Positions 15,721 to 25,350 are shown, counted from the stretch's first letter. The stretch: DNA of 64,000 nt from DATFDN01 sp963818885 (GCA_963818885.1 CAWFTP010000002.1:62001-126000), one strand, 5' to 3'. Notes: generated by a model from the letters alone, not told the origin. Numbers and translations: made by a program.

Positions 15721-16902
15721 TCAATACGACCGCGGCATCCCGAGCACGTGCTGGCCGACATAGGCCAGAACCAAGTTCGTGCTGATCGGGGCGATCTGGT
15801 ACAGGCGGCACTCGCGCCACTTGCGCTCGATCTCATACTCGCGGGCGTAGGAGAAGCCGCCGAAGGTCTGCATCGTGGCCTCCGCCGCCTTCCATGTCGC
15901 CTCCGAGGCCAGCAGCTTGGCGATGTTGGCGTCCGCCCCGCACTCCTTGCCCGCATCGAACAGCGCGGCGGCGCGCCGGCAGACCATGTCGGCGGCCTCG
16001 AGCTCCGCCCAGGCGCGCGCGATCGGGAACTGCACGCCCTGATTGGCGCCGATCGGCTTGCCGAACACCACGCGCTCCCTGGCGTAGCTCGTCGCCTTGC
16101 CGATGAACCAACGGCCGTCGCCGACGGCTTCGCTCGCGACCAGGATGCGCTCGGCATTCAGCCCGTCCAGGATGTAGCGGAAGCCCTTCCCCTCCTCGCC
16201 GATCAGGTTCTCGGCGGGAACGCGCAGATTATCGAAGAACACCTCCGTCGTGTTGTGGTTGATCATCGCCTGGATCGGGCGGATCTCCAGCCCCTTGCCC
16301 TGGTTCTTCTCGCGCAAATCGACCAGGAACACCGATAGCCCATCGGTGCGGCGCTGCACCTGATCGGCGGGCGTCGTGCGGGCGAGCAGCAGCATCATGT
16401 CCGAATGCATCGCGCGCGAGGTCCACACCTTCTGCCCACTGACGACGTAATGATCGCCCTCGCGCACCGCGCGCGTCTTGAGCTTCGTCGTGTCCGATCC
16501 CGTGGTCGGCTCGGTGACACCGAAGGCCTGCAGGCGCAGCCGCCCGGCGGCGATCTCCGGCAGGTAGCGGCGCTTCTGCGCCTCGCTGCCGTGCCGCAGC
16601 AGCGTGCCCATGATGTACATCTGTGCATGACCCTGACTCGCGACACAGCCCGACGCGTTGATCTCCTCCAGGATCACCGCGGCTGCGCGCAGCGGCAGGC
16701 CGGACCCGCCGTAATCCTCCGGGATCAGCGCGCCCAGGAACCCGGCCTTCGTCAGCTCGGCGACGAACTCGGTCGGGTAGTCCTGCCGGTCCTCCAGCGC
16801 CTGCCAGTAGCTGCCGGGATAGTTCGCGCAGATGCGCCGGACGGAGTGGCGCAGGTCCGGGTAATCCTCCCCGATCTCGAGCGTCGTCAGCTCCTCGGCC
16901 AT
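15721..16902 (-). CDS. acyl-CoA dehydrogenase
   Basis: A 393-residue flavoprotein of the acyl-CoA dehydrogenase family, oxidising an acyl-CoA at the alpha-beta bond and passing electrons to ETF. Visible family marks are EDYGGSGLPL, the FAD-contact segment FGVTEPTTGSDTTKLKT, WTSRAMHS, and the C-terminal helical domain with QTFGGFSYAREYEIERKWREC. AGGAGGGG lies before the ATG at 16902. It is divergent from the dioxygenase-led operon with 71 bases between start codons, so the two probably share a control region and a pathway. Confidence 0.92.
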   Translation of the reverse strand: MAEELTTLEIGEDYPDLRHSVRRICANYPGSYWQALEDRQDYPTEFVAELTKAGFLGALIPEDYGGSGLPLRAAAVILEEINASGCVASQGHAQMYIMGTLLRHGSEAQKRRYLPEIAAGRLRLQAFGVTEPTTGSDTTKLKTRAVREGDHYVVSGQKVWTSRAMHSDMMLLLARTTPADQVQRRTDGLSVFLVDLREKNQGKGLEIRPIQAMINHNTTEVFFDNLRVPAENLIGEEGKGFRYILDGLNAERILVASEAVGDGRWFIGKATSYARERVVFGKPIGANQGVQFPIARAWAELEAADMVCRRAAALFDAGKECGADANIAKLLASEATWKAAEATMQTFGGFSYAREYEIERKWRECRLYQIAPISTNLVLAYVGQHVLGMPRSY

Positions 16903-16973
16903 CGGTCCCCTCCTTTGGCGGCGCCGCCGCGGCCGGTATAGAGTGCCGCGCCCGAACGCGACAGGAGCCGCCG

Positions 16974-17870
16974 ATGACCCTCACCATTCGTCCGATCGAT
17001 TCATCCGGACGCCCGGAGTTCGCCGGCGAGGTGTCGGGCGTCGACCTGACCCAGCCGCCGTCGCGCGAGGACGTCGCGGCGATCGAAGCGGGGATGGACA
17101 AATTCGCGGTCCTCGTCTTCCACGATCAGCGGATCGACAACGAGCAGCAGATGGCGTTCACGCGCAATTTCGGCGCGATCGAGAACGCCCGCGGCGGCAA
17201 CATAACGCGCCCTGACCAGCAGCGCCTGCCGATGGGCATGAACGACGTGTCGAACCTCGACAAGGACGGCAACCCGCTCGCGCGCGACGACCGGCGCCGG
17301 CTGTTCAACCTCGGCAATCAGCTCTGGCACTCCGACAGCTCATTCCGGGCGATCCCGGCGAAATACTCGATCCTGTCCTGCCGGCTGCCGGCGAGCCGCG
17401 ACGGCAATACCGAATTCGCCGACATGCGTGCCGCCTACGAAACGCTTGACGAGCGGACCAAGACGCTGGTCGAGGACCTGATCTGCGAGCACTCGCTGAT
17501 CTACTCGCGCGGCTCCCTGGGCTTCACGGAGCTGACTGAGGAGGAGCGCGCCGCCTTCCGCCCGGTGCGCCAGAGCCTGGTGCGCACGCATCCGGTCAGC
17601 GGGCGGCGGTCACTCTATCTCAGCAGCCATATCGGCAAGATCGTCGGCTGGCTGCGGCCGGAGTTGCTCTCGCTCATCCGCGACCTGGCGGAGCACGCGA
17701 CCCAGCCGCGCTTCGTCTACGCGCACAAATGGCGCCAATGGGACATCGTCATGTGGGACAACCGCCAGACGATGCACCGCGTCCGCCGTTTCGACGAGAC
17801 CGAGCCGCGCGACATGCGCCGCACAACGGTCGCGGGCGACGCGCCGACCGCCGAGCAGATCGCGGCGTGA
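16974..17870 (+). CDS. TauD/TfdA-family 2-oxoglutarate-dependent dioxygenase
   Basis: A 298-residue Fe(II)/2-oxoglutarate oxygenase. The metal-binding His-x-Asp is in LWHSDSSF and the distal His in WDNRQTMHRVRRF. A conserved Arg for 2-oxoglutarate is in the following MRRTTVAGD segment. Family members hydroxylate and cleave substrates such as taurine, 2,4-D or carnitine derivatives; this one's substrate is unknown. It heads the operon of five genes and has AGGAG before its ATG. Its stop overlaps the GTG start of the next gene. Confidence 0.92.
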   Translation: MTLTIRPIDSSGRPEFAGEVSGVDLTQPPSREDVAAIEAGMDKFAVLVFHDQRIDNEQQMAFTRNFGAIENARGGNITRPDQQRLPMGMNDVSNLDKDGNPLARDDRRRLFNLGNQLWHSDSSFRAIPAKYSILSCRLPASRDGNTEFADMRAAYETLDERTKTLVEDLICEHSLIYSRGSLGFTELTEEERAAFRPVRQSLVRTHPVSGRRSLYLSSHIGKIVGWLRPELLSLIRDLAEHATQPRFVYAHKWRQWDIVMWDNRQTMHRVRRFDETEPRDMRRTTVAGDAPTAEQIAA

Positions 17871-18892
17871 CGATCGACGAGGCGGCACGGTTCGCCGCCG
17901 CGCACGAGACGCCGTGGCCGCGCGACCTACGCGCCCATCTGGAATCGAGCTTCTTCGAGCCGCCGCCGGACAACGAGATCATCGGGCCGATCCGCCCGCG
18001 CGGGCCGCCGAACGGGCTGGTGATGCAGTATGGGCGAACGCTCGCCTCCTGGGGCGACACGCGGCAGGTGGATTTCACCTTCAGCGTCGCCAAGAGTTGC
18101 CTCAGCCTGCTCGCGGGGATCGCGCACGCGGACGGGCTGCTGCCTGACCTCGACGCGCGTATCGATGAAACCGTCAAGGACGGCGGATTCGAGGGACCGC
18201 ACAATGGTGCGATCACCTGGCGGCAGATGCTGCAGCTCACCTCGGAATGGGAAGGCACGCTGTTCGGCAAGGCCGACACGATCGATCGCAACCGCCGCGT
18301 CGCCAGCGAAGGGCACGGGCGAAAGGGCGTGCGCGAGCTCGGCGCGCCCGGCACGGTATGGGAGTACAACGACGTCCGGGTGAACCGCCTTTCGCTCGCG
18401 CTGCTGTGGCTGTTCCGCCGCCCACTACCCGAGGTGTTCGCCGAGCGCATCATGGGACCGATCGGTGCGTCCGATAGTTGGCGCTGGCACGGCTACCGCA
18501 ATTCACAGATCGAGATCGGCGGCCGCATGCTGGTCTCCGTCCCTGGCGGTACGCATTGGGGCGGCGGGCTGGAGATTCATGCCGAGGATCAGGCAAGGAT
18601 CGGCCAGTTGATGCTGCAACGCGGCGTCTGGGATGGGCGGCGCCTTCTGCCGGACGCCTGGATCGCCGAGTCGCTGACGCCGTGCGCGCTCAATCCGATC
18701 TATGGGTTGCTCTGGTGGCTCAACACCGATCGCGCCCGGGTGCCCGGCGCCTCGGCGCGCAGCTTCTTTGCCTCCGGCGCGGGCGGCAATCAGATTTGGG
18801 TCGACCCGGATATCGATGTCGTCGCGGTGGTCCGCTGGATGGACCCAGCCGCGATGTCGGGCTTTGCCGAACGCGTGACGGCGGCATTGTAA
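17867..18892 (+). CDS. serine hydrolase, beta-lactamase (class C-like) family
   Basis: A 341-residue serine hydrolase of the beta-lactamase/esterase EstB family. The nucleophile motif is S73-V-A-K76 and the second-site Tyr is in WEYNDVR. A further conserved stretch is GAGGNQIWVDP. There is no signal peptide, so it is likely cytoplasmic and acts as an esterase, amidase or lactone/peptide hydrolase rather than in antibiotic resistance. The GTG start overlaps the dioxygenase stop (GTGA), which fixes the start and shows coupling. Confidence 0.88.
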   Translation: MTIDEAARFAAAHETPWPRDLRAHLESSFFEPPPDNEIIGPIRPRGPPNGLVMQYGRTLASWGDTRQVDFTFSVAKSCLSLLAGIAHADGLLPDLDARIDETVKDGGFEGPHNGAITWRQMLQLTSEWEGTLFGKADTIDRNRRVASEGHGRKGVRELGAPGTVWEYNDVRVNRLSLALLWLFRRPLPEVFAERIMGPIGASDSWRWHGYRNSQIEIGGRMLVSVPGGTHWGGGLEIHAEDQARIGQLMLQRGVWDGRRLLPDAWIAESLTPCALNPIYGLLWWLNTDRARVPGASARSFFASGAGGNQIWVDPDIDVVAVVRWMDPAAMSGFAERVTAAL

Positions 18893-18902
18893 ACGAGGCA
18901 GC

Positions 18903-19697
18903 ATGACAGAGCAGTACGAGACGATCCACATCGAGCATCCGGCCCCGCATGTCGTGCTGGTGACGCTGAACCGGCCGGACGCGGCGAATGCGATGAACAC
19001 GCAGATGGGCCGCGATATCCTCGCGGTGTTCGGCGGATTCAACGCCGAGCCGAACGCGCAGCGCTGTGTCGTGCTGACCGGGTCCGGCAACCGCGTGTTC
19101 TGTGCCGGGGGCGACCTGAAGGAGCGCCACGGCATGACCGACGCGCAGTGGCAAGACCAGCATTTGATCTTCGAGCGCGGCATCCGTTCGATCATCGACT
19201 GCCCGGTTCCGGTGATCGCGGCGGTCAACGGCGCTGCCTTCGCGGGCGGGCTCGAGATCGCGCTGTGCTGCGACTTCGTCTACGCGAGCACGAATGCGCG
19301 CTTCGCGCTGACTGAGGTGACGCTGGGCATCATGCCGGGCGCGGGCGGCACCCAGAACCTGCCGCGCGCCGTGGGACCGCGGCGGGCGAAGGAGATCATG
19401 CTGACGGGCAAGCCGTTCACCGTGCAGCAGGCCGCCGAATGGGGGATGGTCAACCGCATCTGCGCACCGGAGGCGCTGCTCACGGAGGCGCTGGAGACCG
19501 CCGGCGTCATTGCGGCCAACGCGCCGATCTCGACACGCCAGATCAAACAATCGGTGAACCAGGGCCTCAACATGGATCTGCGGAGCGCCATGTTCTTCGA
19601 GATCGAGGCCTATAACCGAATGGTCCCGACCGAGGACCGGCGCGAAGGCATCCGCGCCTTCAACGAGAAGCGCAAGCCGCAATTCCAGGGGAGGTGA
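18903..19697 (+). CDS. enoyl-CoA hydratase/isomerase family protein
   Basis: A 264-residue crotonase-fold enzyme. The first oxyanion-hole region is VFCAGGDLKERHG, the second is AAFAGGLEIALCCD, and the catalytic Glu lies in FALTEVTLGIMPGAGGTQ. The C-terminal helix contains AYNRMVPTEDRREGIRAFNEKRKP, also typical. It probably hydrates a 2-enoyl-CoA made by the divergent acyl-CoA dehydrogenase; that link is inferred from position. It lies 10 bases after the hydrolase gene, and its stop overlaps the region of the next start. Confidence 0.93.
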   Translation: MTEQYETIHIEHPAPHVVLVTLNRPDAANAMNTQMGRDILAVFGGFNAEPNAQRCVVLTGSGNRVFCAGGDLKERHGMTDAQWQDQHLIFERGIRSIIDCPVPVIAAVNGAAFAGGLEIALCCDFVYASTNARFALTEVTLGIMPGAGGTQNLPRAVGPRRAKEIMLTGKPFTVQQAAEWGMVNRICAPEALLTEALETAGVIAANAPISTRQIKQSVNQGLNMDLRSAMFFEIEAYNRMVPTEDRREGIRAFNEKRKPQFQGR

Positions 19698-19699
19698 GC

Positions 19700-21040
19700 A
19701 TGACCGGCCTGACCGCAAGCCTCGTCGCGCGCGCCCGCGCGATCCGTTATGACGCGCTGCCCGAGGAGGTGCGCGCGCTGACCCGGCAATGCGTGCTCGA
19801 CACGTTGGGCTGCGCGCTGGCCGGGACAAGCGATGAACTGACGCGCATCCTGCTCGCCGAGCTGGCGGAGGATGGCGGGACGCCGGGGGCGACGGTCATC
19901 GGCCACAAGACGCGGCTGCCCGCGATTCCGGCGGCGATGATGAACGGCACGTCGGGCCATGCGCTCGACTTCGACGACGTGAACATGGCGATGCCGGGCC
20001 ACCCGTCTGTCGCCGTGTTGCCGGGACTGCTGGCGCTGGCGGAGACAAAGGGCGGGAGCGGTGCCGAGGTTATCGCGGCGTTCGTCGCGGGATACGAAAC
20101 GGCGTGCCGGGTGGGCCGGTTGATCGCGCCGGGCCATTACGACGGGCTCGGCTTCCACGCGACCGCCACGGTCGGCTGCATCGGCGCGGCCGCCGCGTGC
20201 GCGCACCTGCTGGGCCTGGATGACGCGCGGTTCGCCACCGCGATCGGGATCGCGGCGACCCAGGCGGCCGGCCTCAAGTCCATGTTCGGCACGATGTGCA
20301 AGCCGCTGCATGCCGGCGCCGCCGCGGCGAACGGGTTGCGCGCCGCCCGCCTCGCCGCGCGTGGGTTTACCAGCCGCACGGATGCTCTGGAATGCGCGCA
20401 GGGCTTCGCGCGCACGCACAGCCCCGACTTCAACGAGGACGGCGCTCTCGTCGAGCCTTCGAGCGGCTTCTACATCCGCCGCAACCTCTTCAAATACCAC
20501 GCCGCCTGCTACCTGACGCACGCGCCTATCGAAGCGGCGCGCAGTTTGCGCGAGCAGCACAGGCTGACACCCGAGCGCATCGAAAGCGCCCGACTGACCC
20601 TGAACGAGGCGTGCGACCGGGTGTGCAACATCCCGGCACCAACGACGGGCCTCCAATCCAAGTTCAGCCTCCGGCAGACCGTGGCGATGGCACTGTCCGG
20701 CGTCGAGACCGGCGCGCTCGCGAGCTACAGCGAAGCGGGGGCCACGGATCCGCGCTTGATCGCAATGCGCGAGCGGGTCGAGATCGACTTCGTCCCGCGC
20801 GGTCCGCATACCCAGGCCGAGCTGCAGCTCACGCTCACCGACGGCACGGTGCTGACCGCGCGTCATGACTTGGGCGTACCGGCGAGCGACGTCGCCGAGC
20901 AGGGACGCCGCATCGAGGCCAAGTTCGCCGCCCTCGCCGAGCCGGTGATCGGCGCGCGCGCGGGTGAACTCGCCGGACTGGTGGCGCGGCTCGACACACA
21001 AGCGAGCATCGGCCCCATGATGGCGCTCTGCGCTGCCTGA
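19700..21040 (+). CDS. MmgE/PrpD family protein
   Basis: A 446-residue member of the 2-methylcitrate dehydratase (MmgE/PrpD) family, with the N-terminal helical domain (TLGCALAGTSDEL, HALDFDDVNMAMPGHPS), a central GLGFHATATVG and the C-terminal FSLRQTVAMAL segment. Family members dehydrate tricarboxylic acids or act on related compounds, and many homologues have no assigned substrate. I place the start at the ATG at 19700, because GGGGAGG lies 7 bases before it; the GTG at 19694, overlapping the previous stop, is an alternative. Confidence 0.9.
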   Translation: MTGLTASLVARARAIRYDALPEEVRALTRQCVLDTLGCALAGTSDELTRILLAELAEDGGTPGATVIGHKTRLPAIPAAMMNGTSGHALDFDDVNMAMPGHPSVAVLPGLLALAETKGGSGAEVIAAFVAGYETACRVGRLIAPGHYDGLGFHATATVGCIGAAAACAHLLGLDDARFATAIGIAATQAAGLKSMFGTMCKPLHAGAAAANGLRAARLAARGFTSRTDALECAQGFARTHSPDFNEDGALVEPSSGFYIRRNLFKYHAACYLTHAPIEAARSLREQHRLTPERIESARLTLNEACDRVCNIPAPTTGLQSKFSLRQTVAMALSGVETGALASYSEAGATDPRLIAMRERVEIDFVPRGPHTQAELQLTLTDGTVLTARHDLGVPASDVAEQGRRIEAKFAALAEPVIGARAGELAGLVARLDTQASIGPMMALCAA

Positions 21041-21056
21041 CGCGGAAGGAAACGAC

Positions 21057-21857
21057 ATGGAGTTCAAGGGAAAGGTCGCCCTCGTCACCGGCGGCGGCGG
21101 CGGAATCGGGCGAGCCGCCGTGCTCGGCTTCGCGCGAGCAGGCGCGCGCGTGATGGTGGTCGACCGCGACGCCCAGAGCGCCCAGGACAGCACAGCGGCG
21201 GCGAATGCGTGCGGGGGCGAGGCGCGCAGCCACACCGCCGACGTGTCACGCGCGGCCGACGTGCGGGGTTATGTGCAAGCGACGCTCGATGCCTGGGGCC
21301 GGATCGACTGCTTCTTCAACAACGCCGGCATCGAGGGCATTGTGGTGCCGACCACGGAATACGACGAGGACGCGTTCGACGCGGTCATCGCCGTCAACCT
21401 GAAGGGCGTGTTCCTTGGGCTGCGGCATGTGCTGCCGGTGATGGTGAAGCAGGGCGCCGGCACGGTGGTGAACACGGCCTCGGTCGCCGGACTGTTCGGC
21501 GCGCCGGGGATGCCCGCCTACACCGCCGCCAAGCACGGCGTGCTCGGCTTGACCAAGACCGCCGCGATCGATGTCGCGCGTGCGGGGATCAGGGTGAACG
21601 CGGTCTGCCCGGGTCCGGTGGAGACGCGCATGATGCGCTCGCTGGAAGCCATGCGGAACCCGGCCGATCCCGAGGCGGTGCACACCGCGCTCCGCGCCGG
21701 TATGCCGACCGGGCGCTACACCACGCCCGAGGAGATCGCCAATACGGTGCTGTTCCTGTGCTCCGATCTGTCCGGCAATCTGACGGGGACGCACATTGTC
21801 GTGGACGGCGGACGCGCCGCGGGCGGCGGGGTCAGCGCGGTGCGCCGCAACCAATGA
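21057..21857 (+). CDS. short-chain dehydrogenase/reductase (SDR)
   Basis: A 266-residue classical SDR oxidoreductase. It has the TGGGGGIG cofactor loop (11-18), NNAG, the catalytic S142, Y155 and K159 (YTAAK), and the PGPVETRM segment. Asp at the end of the second strand (VVDRD) indicates preference for NAD(H). It is the last gene of the catabolic operon, presumably oxidising a 3-hydroxy intermediate; the substrate is unknown. Its stop is 2 bases from the convergent transporter gene. Confidence 0.93.
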   Translation: MEFKGKVALVTGGGGGIGRAAVLGFARAGARVMVVDRDAQSAQDSTAAANACGGEARSHTADVSRAADVRGYVQATLDAWGRIDCFFNNAGIEGIVVPTTEYDEDAFDAVIAVNLKGVFLGLRHVLPVMVKQGAGTVVNTASVAGLFGAPGMPAYTAAKHGVLGLTKTAAIDVARAGIRVNAVCPGPVETRMMRSLEAMRNPADPEAVHTALRAGMPTGRYTTPEEIANTVLFLCSDLSGNLTGTHIVVDGGRAAGGGVSAVRRNQ

Positions 21858-21859
21858 GA

Positions 21860-22801
21860 TTACCGCCTGATCCGCAGGACCATTCCCGCCGCTAACAGCA
21901 TCAGCATCATGCCCACGAGGTCGGCGGCCCGTACCTCCTCGTGGAACAGCAGCGCGCCGAAGACGACGGCGATGATCGGGGAGACGAACGCGTAGGTGCC
22001 GGCGCGGCTCGCGCCCCAGTCGCGTACCAGAAGGAAGTAGATGATGGTCGCCCCAAGCGAGCCCGGGATCAGAAGGTAGAGCCACGCCAGGAAGGCGGGC
22101 CAGCCCCAGCCATTGGTGAAGGACGTGAGCGTGCCTGGCTCGAAGGCGATCGATCCCACCAGCAGGACGGCCCCGCCGACGAAATTGGTCATCGCGGCGA
22201 CATGCGCGGGCGGCATCGTGCGCATCATCGGCCGCGCCAAAACTGAACCCAGCGCGTAGCAGAGCGTGCTGAAGATCACGGCGAAGGCGCCGGCGACCTC
22301 CGGGATGTGCAGGTCGCCCTGCAGCGCCTTCGGACCGAACAGCACGCAGATGCCGGCGACGCCCAGCGCCATCGCCGCGCCTTGCTGCCAGCGGAATGCC
22401 TCCTGCCCGAGCAGCACGGCAAAGCCGAGAAGTCCGATCGGCGTGAGCGCGGAGCTCAGCACGGCGGCGAGCCCCGCGGTGACGTAGCGCAGCCCATAGA
22501 GCTGCACGACCTGGTTCGCCGATACCATCAGCACCGAGCACAACACCAGCCGCGCGCGCAGCCGGAACGGGACCGCGAGCGTGTGGCCCCGAAGCGCGCG
22601 ATACAGCAGCAGCGCGAGACCCGCGACCGTCCATCGCGTGCCGGCGAACAGACCGGGCGGGACAGTGGCGATACCCACCTTCATGGCGAGCCAGGTGGTG
22701 CCCCAGACGAAGCACAGCACCGCGAACATCGCCCGCTCGTGCGCCGTGGTCGGCGGCTTCGATGTCTCAATGGCGGCGAGGTCGTCGGCGCGGGCGCTCA
22801 C
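21860..22801 (-). CDS. EamA/DMT-family transporter
   Basis: A 313-residue integral membrane protein with ten predicted transmembrane helices arranged as two EamA repeats. The first opens with FAVLCFVWGTTWLAMKVGIATVPP and the second around FAVIFSTLCYALGSVLARPMM. It is likely an exporter of small metabolites or amino acids; specificity cannot be read from the sequence. A short hydrophilic N-terminus precedes helix 1. It lies just downstream (same strand) of the phosphoesterase gene. Confidence 0.9.
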   Translation of the reverse strand: MSARADDLAAIETSKPPTTAHERAMFAVLCFVWGTTWLAMKVGIATVPPGLFAGTRWTVAGLALLLYRALRGHTLAVPFRLRARLVLCSVLMVSANQVVQLYGLRYVTAGLAAVLSSALTPIGLLGFAVLLGQEAFRWQQGAAMALGVAGICVLFGPKALQGDLHIPEVAGAFAVIFSTLCYALGSVLARPMMRTMPPAHVAAMTNFVGGAVLLVGSIAFEPGTLTSFTNGWGWPAFLAWLYLLIPGSLGATIIYFLLVRDWGASRAGTYAFVSPIIAVVFGALLFHEEVRAADLVGMMLMLLAAGMVLRIRR

Positions 22802-22808
22802 CGCGTCC

Positions 22809-23522
22809 TCACGCTGTCAGGAATCCGAGCGTCGCACCCTCCAGCACGAGGCAGGTCAGCGGCCCGCCGAACACCGCCCCGGTGTCGATGCCGATGCGGT
22901 TACGGCGGATGACCGGCGCGGACGTCGGCGTATGGCCGTGCACGACGACGACGCCGAGGTCCTGGTCGGTGAACAGGAACGGCTGGCGGATGCGAAGCAA
23001 ATCGTCCTGCACTTGCTGCTCCAGCGCGACTCCGGGGCGGATGCCGGCATGGGCGAACAGGTAGCCGCCTTCGCGATGCATCAGCGTGAGCTGGCCGAGG
23101 AATGCGTGATGGCTGTCAGGCACCGCCGCTCGCCAGGCGTCGCGCGGCGCCTCGGGATCAACCCCGTAGCTCTCGAGCGCCGGCTTACCGCCATGGAACA
23201 ACCAGTCCGTGCCCGCGGCACGCTCTCCGGCGAGCGCCTCGATCATGGTCTGCTCATGATTTCCCTTCAGGTTCACGGTTGGCACGCCGGCGATCGGCGG
23301 CCCATGGCGCAAGCGCTCGATCACGCCTGCCGTATCTGGCCCGCGATCGACGTAATCGCCGATATGTAGCAGCAGCGGGGCCTCCACCGGCCGCGCCGTG
23401 ATATCCGCCTCGATCAGGCCATGCAGCGTGACCAGCTGATCCACGCAGCCGTGGATATCGCCGATCGCATAGACGCGCCTGCCGGCCGGCAGCGCCGCTG
23501 GGGCGGGTGCGAGTTCGAGCAT
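22809..23522 (-). CDS. metallophosphoesterase (PP2A/ApaH-like)
   Basis: A 237-residue calcineurin-like phosphoesterase. The two-metal site motifs are all present in order: YAIGDIHGC, GDYVDRG, LKGNHEQ and a late VVVHGHTP. The size and motif set are those of bacterial PrpA-type serine/threonine phosphatases or diadenosine tetraphosphatases; which of these cannot be decided. The ATG at 23522 is preferred over an upstream in-frame ATG because the domain begins almost immediately. It follows the CocE-type hydrolase gene with a 10-base gap. Confidence 0.9.
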   Translation of the reverse strand: MLELAPAPAALPAGRRVYAIGDIHGCVDQLVTLHGLIEADITARPVEAPLLLHIGDYVDRGPDTAGVIERLRHGPPIAGVPTVNLKGNHEQTMIEALAGERAAGTDWLFHGGKPALESYGVDPEAPRDAWRAAVPDSHHAFLGQLTLMHREGGYLFAHAGIRPGVALEQQVQDDLLRIRQPFLFTDQDLGVVVVHGHTPTSAPVIRRNRIGIDTGAVFGGPLTCLVLEGATLGFLTA

Positions 23523-23532
23523 GACGCAAGGT

Positions 23533-25338
23533 TTAGAGGGGCAGGACCGGCAAGACCACCCGGCTGGGCCGCCCGGCATCGGTGAAGACGGTGTTCGTCG
23601 CGATCCGCGTGCGCCGGGTCCGCCCCTCCGGCTCCCCGGTGTTCGGGTTCACGTCGAATTTGGGGAAGTTGCTGGAGGAGATGTCGAGCCGCAGGCGATG
23701 GCCGGAGAGGAACAGATTGGCGGTCGGGAACAGCGTGACGCGCGCGCGCACCACTTCCCCGGGACGCCTTAGCCGCGGTACCGCCGGATCCTCGGCGTAG
23801 CGTAGGCGTAGGATGCCGTCCGTCAGCAGCATCGCATAGCCGCGCGGATAGTCGGAAGACGGCGGGTGCACGTCGATCAGCTTTGCCGTGAAGTCGGTGT
23901 CCGGGCCGTCAGTCGCCACGTACAGCTCCACCTCGATCGGCCCGACGATCTGCACCGGCCGGACCAACGGCGCGGTCTGGAAGACCAGGATGTCGGGCCG
24001 CGACGCGAGCGGCAGATAGGGGCGCGCACAGCCGAAGAACCCGGGCCCCTCGGTCTGGTCCCAGGTCCCCGCGCGAGCCACCGGCTCCAGGCTGCTCATC
24101 GCTCCGCCGATCGTGGGAACTGGGCGGCGCGGATCGAAGTCGAAGGACAGGGGCGCCGCGCCCGACATGGGGGCGGACGGGTCCAGCGCGCCGTCTGCGT
24201 GCAAATGGTACGGGACGAATTCGGTCCCGGGCAGGGGCCAGTCGGCTGCATCGATCCAACGCCCGCCATGGTCGAGATGACCCGCTGTTGTGCGCCTCCC
24301 GCTTCCTCCGCCCATCACGAAGACCCGCACTGTCGGTTCCTCGAAGGCGGCATCCTTCACGACATGATCGAAGAAGCGCAGCCGGTAGGCGCGCCAATCG
24401 CCGGCCCAGGAATCGAGCGGCGCCTCCGGGCCGAAATCGACGTCGCCGAACACGCGCTCGCTGCGATCGCCGTGCGTCCAGGGGCCGAGGATCAGACGCT
24501 GGGATCCGCGCCGCTTCAGCCCTGTGAAATTCGAGGTTGCGGTCAGCGGGTACGGGTCCCACCAGGACGACATGTGCACGCAGGCGGCGCGGCTATAGCG
24601 ATCGTGCCAGGCCTCGGCGCGCAGACCGAGGCGGTGCCATGTCCCGTCATCGGCACCGTGCGCCCATTGATCGAGCAGGTATGCCTCGTAATCGGGATGG
24701 TGACGGAGCGGCGAGTGCTCCGCCCGCCACGGCATCCGCGTGAACCATTCGCGTATGTCCTCGGCGGCGAGGGCGGCGCGCATCACCGGATCGGCTTCCG
24801 CCTCCGGGGAAACCAGCGCGTTCTTCACCGCCCAGGTCGCCTGCTTCAGCTCGAAGGCGCCGGACTGGCGGATGCCCGACTTCCAGGCGTTGGCGAACCC
24901 GCCGCAGTCGAGCACCTGCGCCACGAGCCCCGGCGGATCGAGGCAGCCGAGCGCCGCCTGAGTGTGCGCCGCGTAGGACAGGCCCATCGTGCAGATGCGC
25001 CCGTCGCACCAGCTCTGGCGCAGAAGCCACGCGCAGGTGTCGAACCCGTCCTCGCCGTCCGAGAGGTATTTGACGAAGCGGCCCTCCGACCCGTAGCGGC
25101 CGCGCGTGTCCTGGAACACGACCACGTAGCCGTGCTGCGCGAAATAGGCAGCGAGCTCAGCACGGCTGATCGGGTTGGGGTCGGACGCGGTGATCTCGCT
25201 GCGGCTGGGCAGGTGGCGCCCGTACGGCGTGCGCTCCAGGATGACGGGGAACGGTCCGGCGTCGTCGGGGAGATAGATGTCGGTCGCGAGGCGGATGCCG
25301 TCCCGCACCGGGACCATTGCCGTCTGCATCGCGCGCAT
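23533..25338 (-). CDS. CocE/NonD family hydrolase (peptidase S15-like)
   Basis: A 601-residue alpha/beta hydrolase. The N-terminal X-Pro dipeptidyl-peptidase-type catalytic domain has VPVRDGIRLATDIYLP, TPYGRH and the nucleophile elbow TMGLSYAAHTQ. The jelly-roll C-terminal domain includes FLSGHRLRLDISSSNFPKFD, a hallmark of CocE/NonD proteins. Known members hydrolyse esters (cocaine esterase), glutaryl-7-ACA or peptides, so only a general hydrolase function is justified. No signal peptide is seen. It lies 13 bases after the macrodomain gene. Confidence 0.93.
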   Translation of the reverse strand: MRAMQTAMVPVRDGIRLATDIYLPDDAGPFPVILERTPYGRHLPSRSEITASDPNPISRAELAAYFAQHGYVVVFQDTRGRYGSEGRFVKYLSDGEDGFDTCAWLLRQSWCDGRICTMGLSYAAHTQAALGCLDPPGLVAQVLDCGGFANAWKSGIRQSGAFELKQATWAVKNALVSPEAEADPVMRAALAAEDIREWFTRMPWRAEHSPLRHHPDYEAYLLDQWAHGADDGTWHRLGLRAEAWHDRYSRAACVHMSSWWDPYPLTATSNFTGLKRRGSQRLILGPWTHGDRSERVFGDVDFGPEAPLDSWAGDWRAYRLRFFDHVVKDAAFEEPTVRVFVMGGGSGRRTTAGHLDHGGRWIDAADWPLPGTEFVPYHLHADGALDPSAPMSGAAPLSFDFDPRRPVPTIGGAMSSLEPVARAGTWDQTEGPGFFGCARPYLPLASRPDILVFQTAPLVRPVQIVGPIEVELYVATDGPDTDFTAKLIDVHPPSSDYPRGYAMLLTDGILRLRYAEDPAVPRLRRPGEVVRARVTLFPTANLFLSGHRLRLDISSSNFPKFDVNPNTGEPEGRTRRTRIATNTVFTDAGRPSRVVLPVLPL

Positions 25339-25350
25339 AAGCCGACTCCG

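Noticed and set aside
17867..18892. Antibiotic-resistance beta-lactamase
   Set aside because: No signal peptide and placement in a catabolic operon point to a cytosolic esterase-type serine hydrolase.
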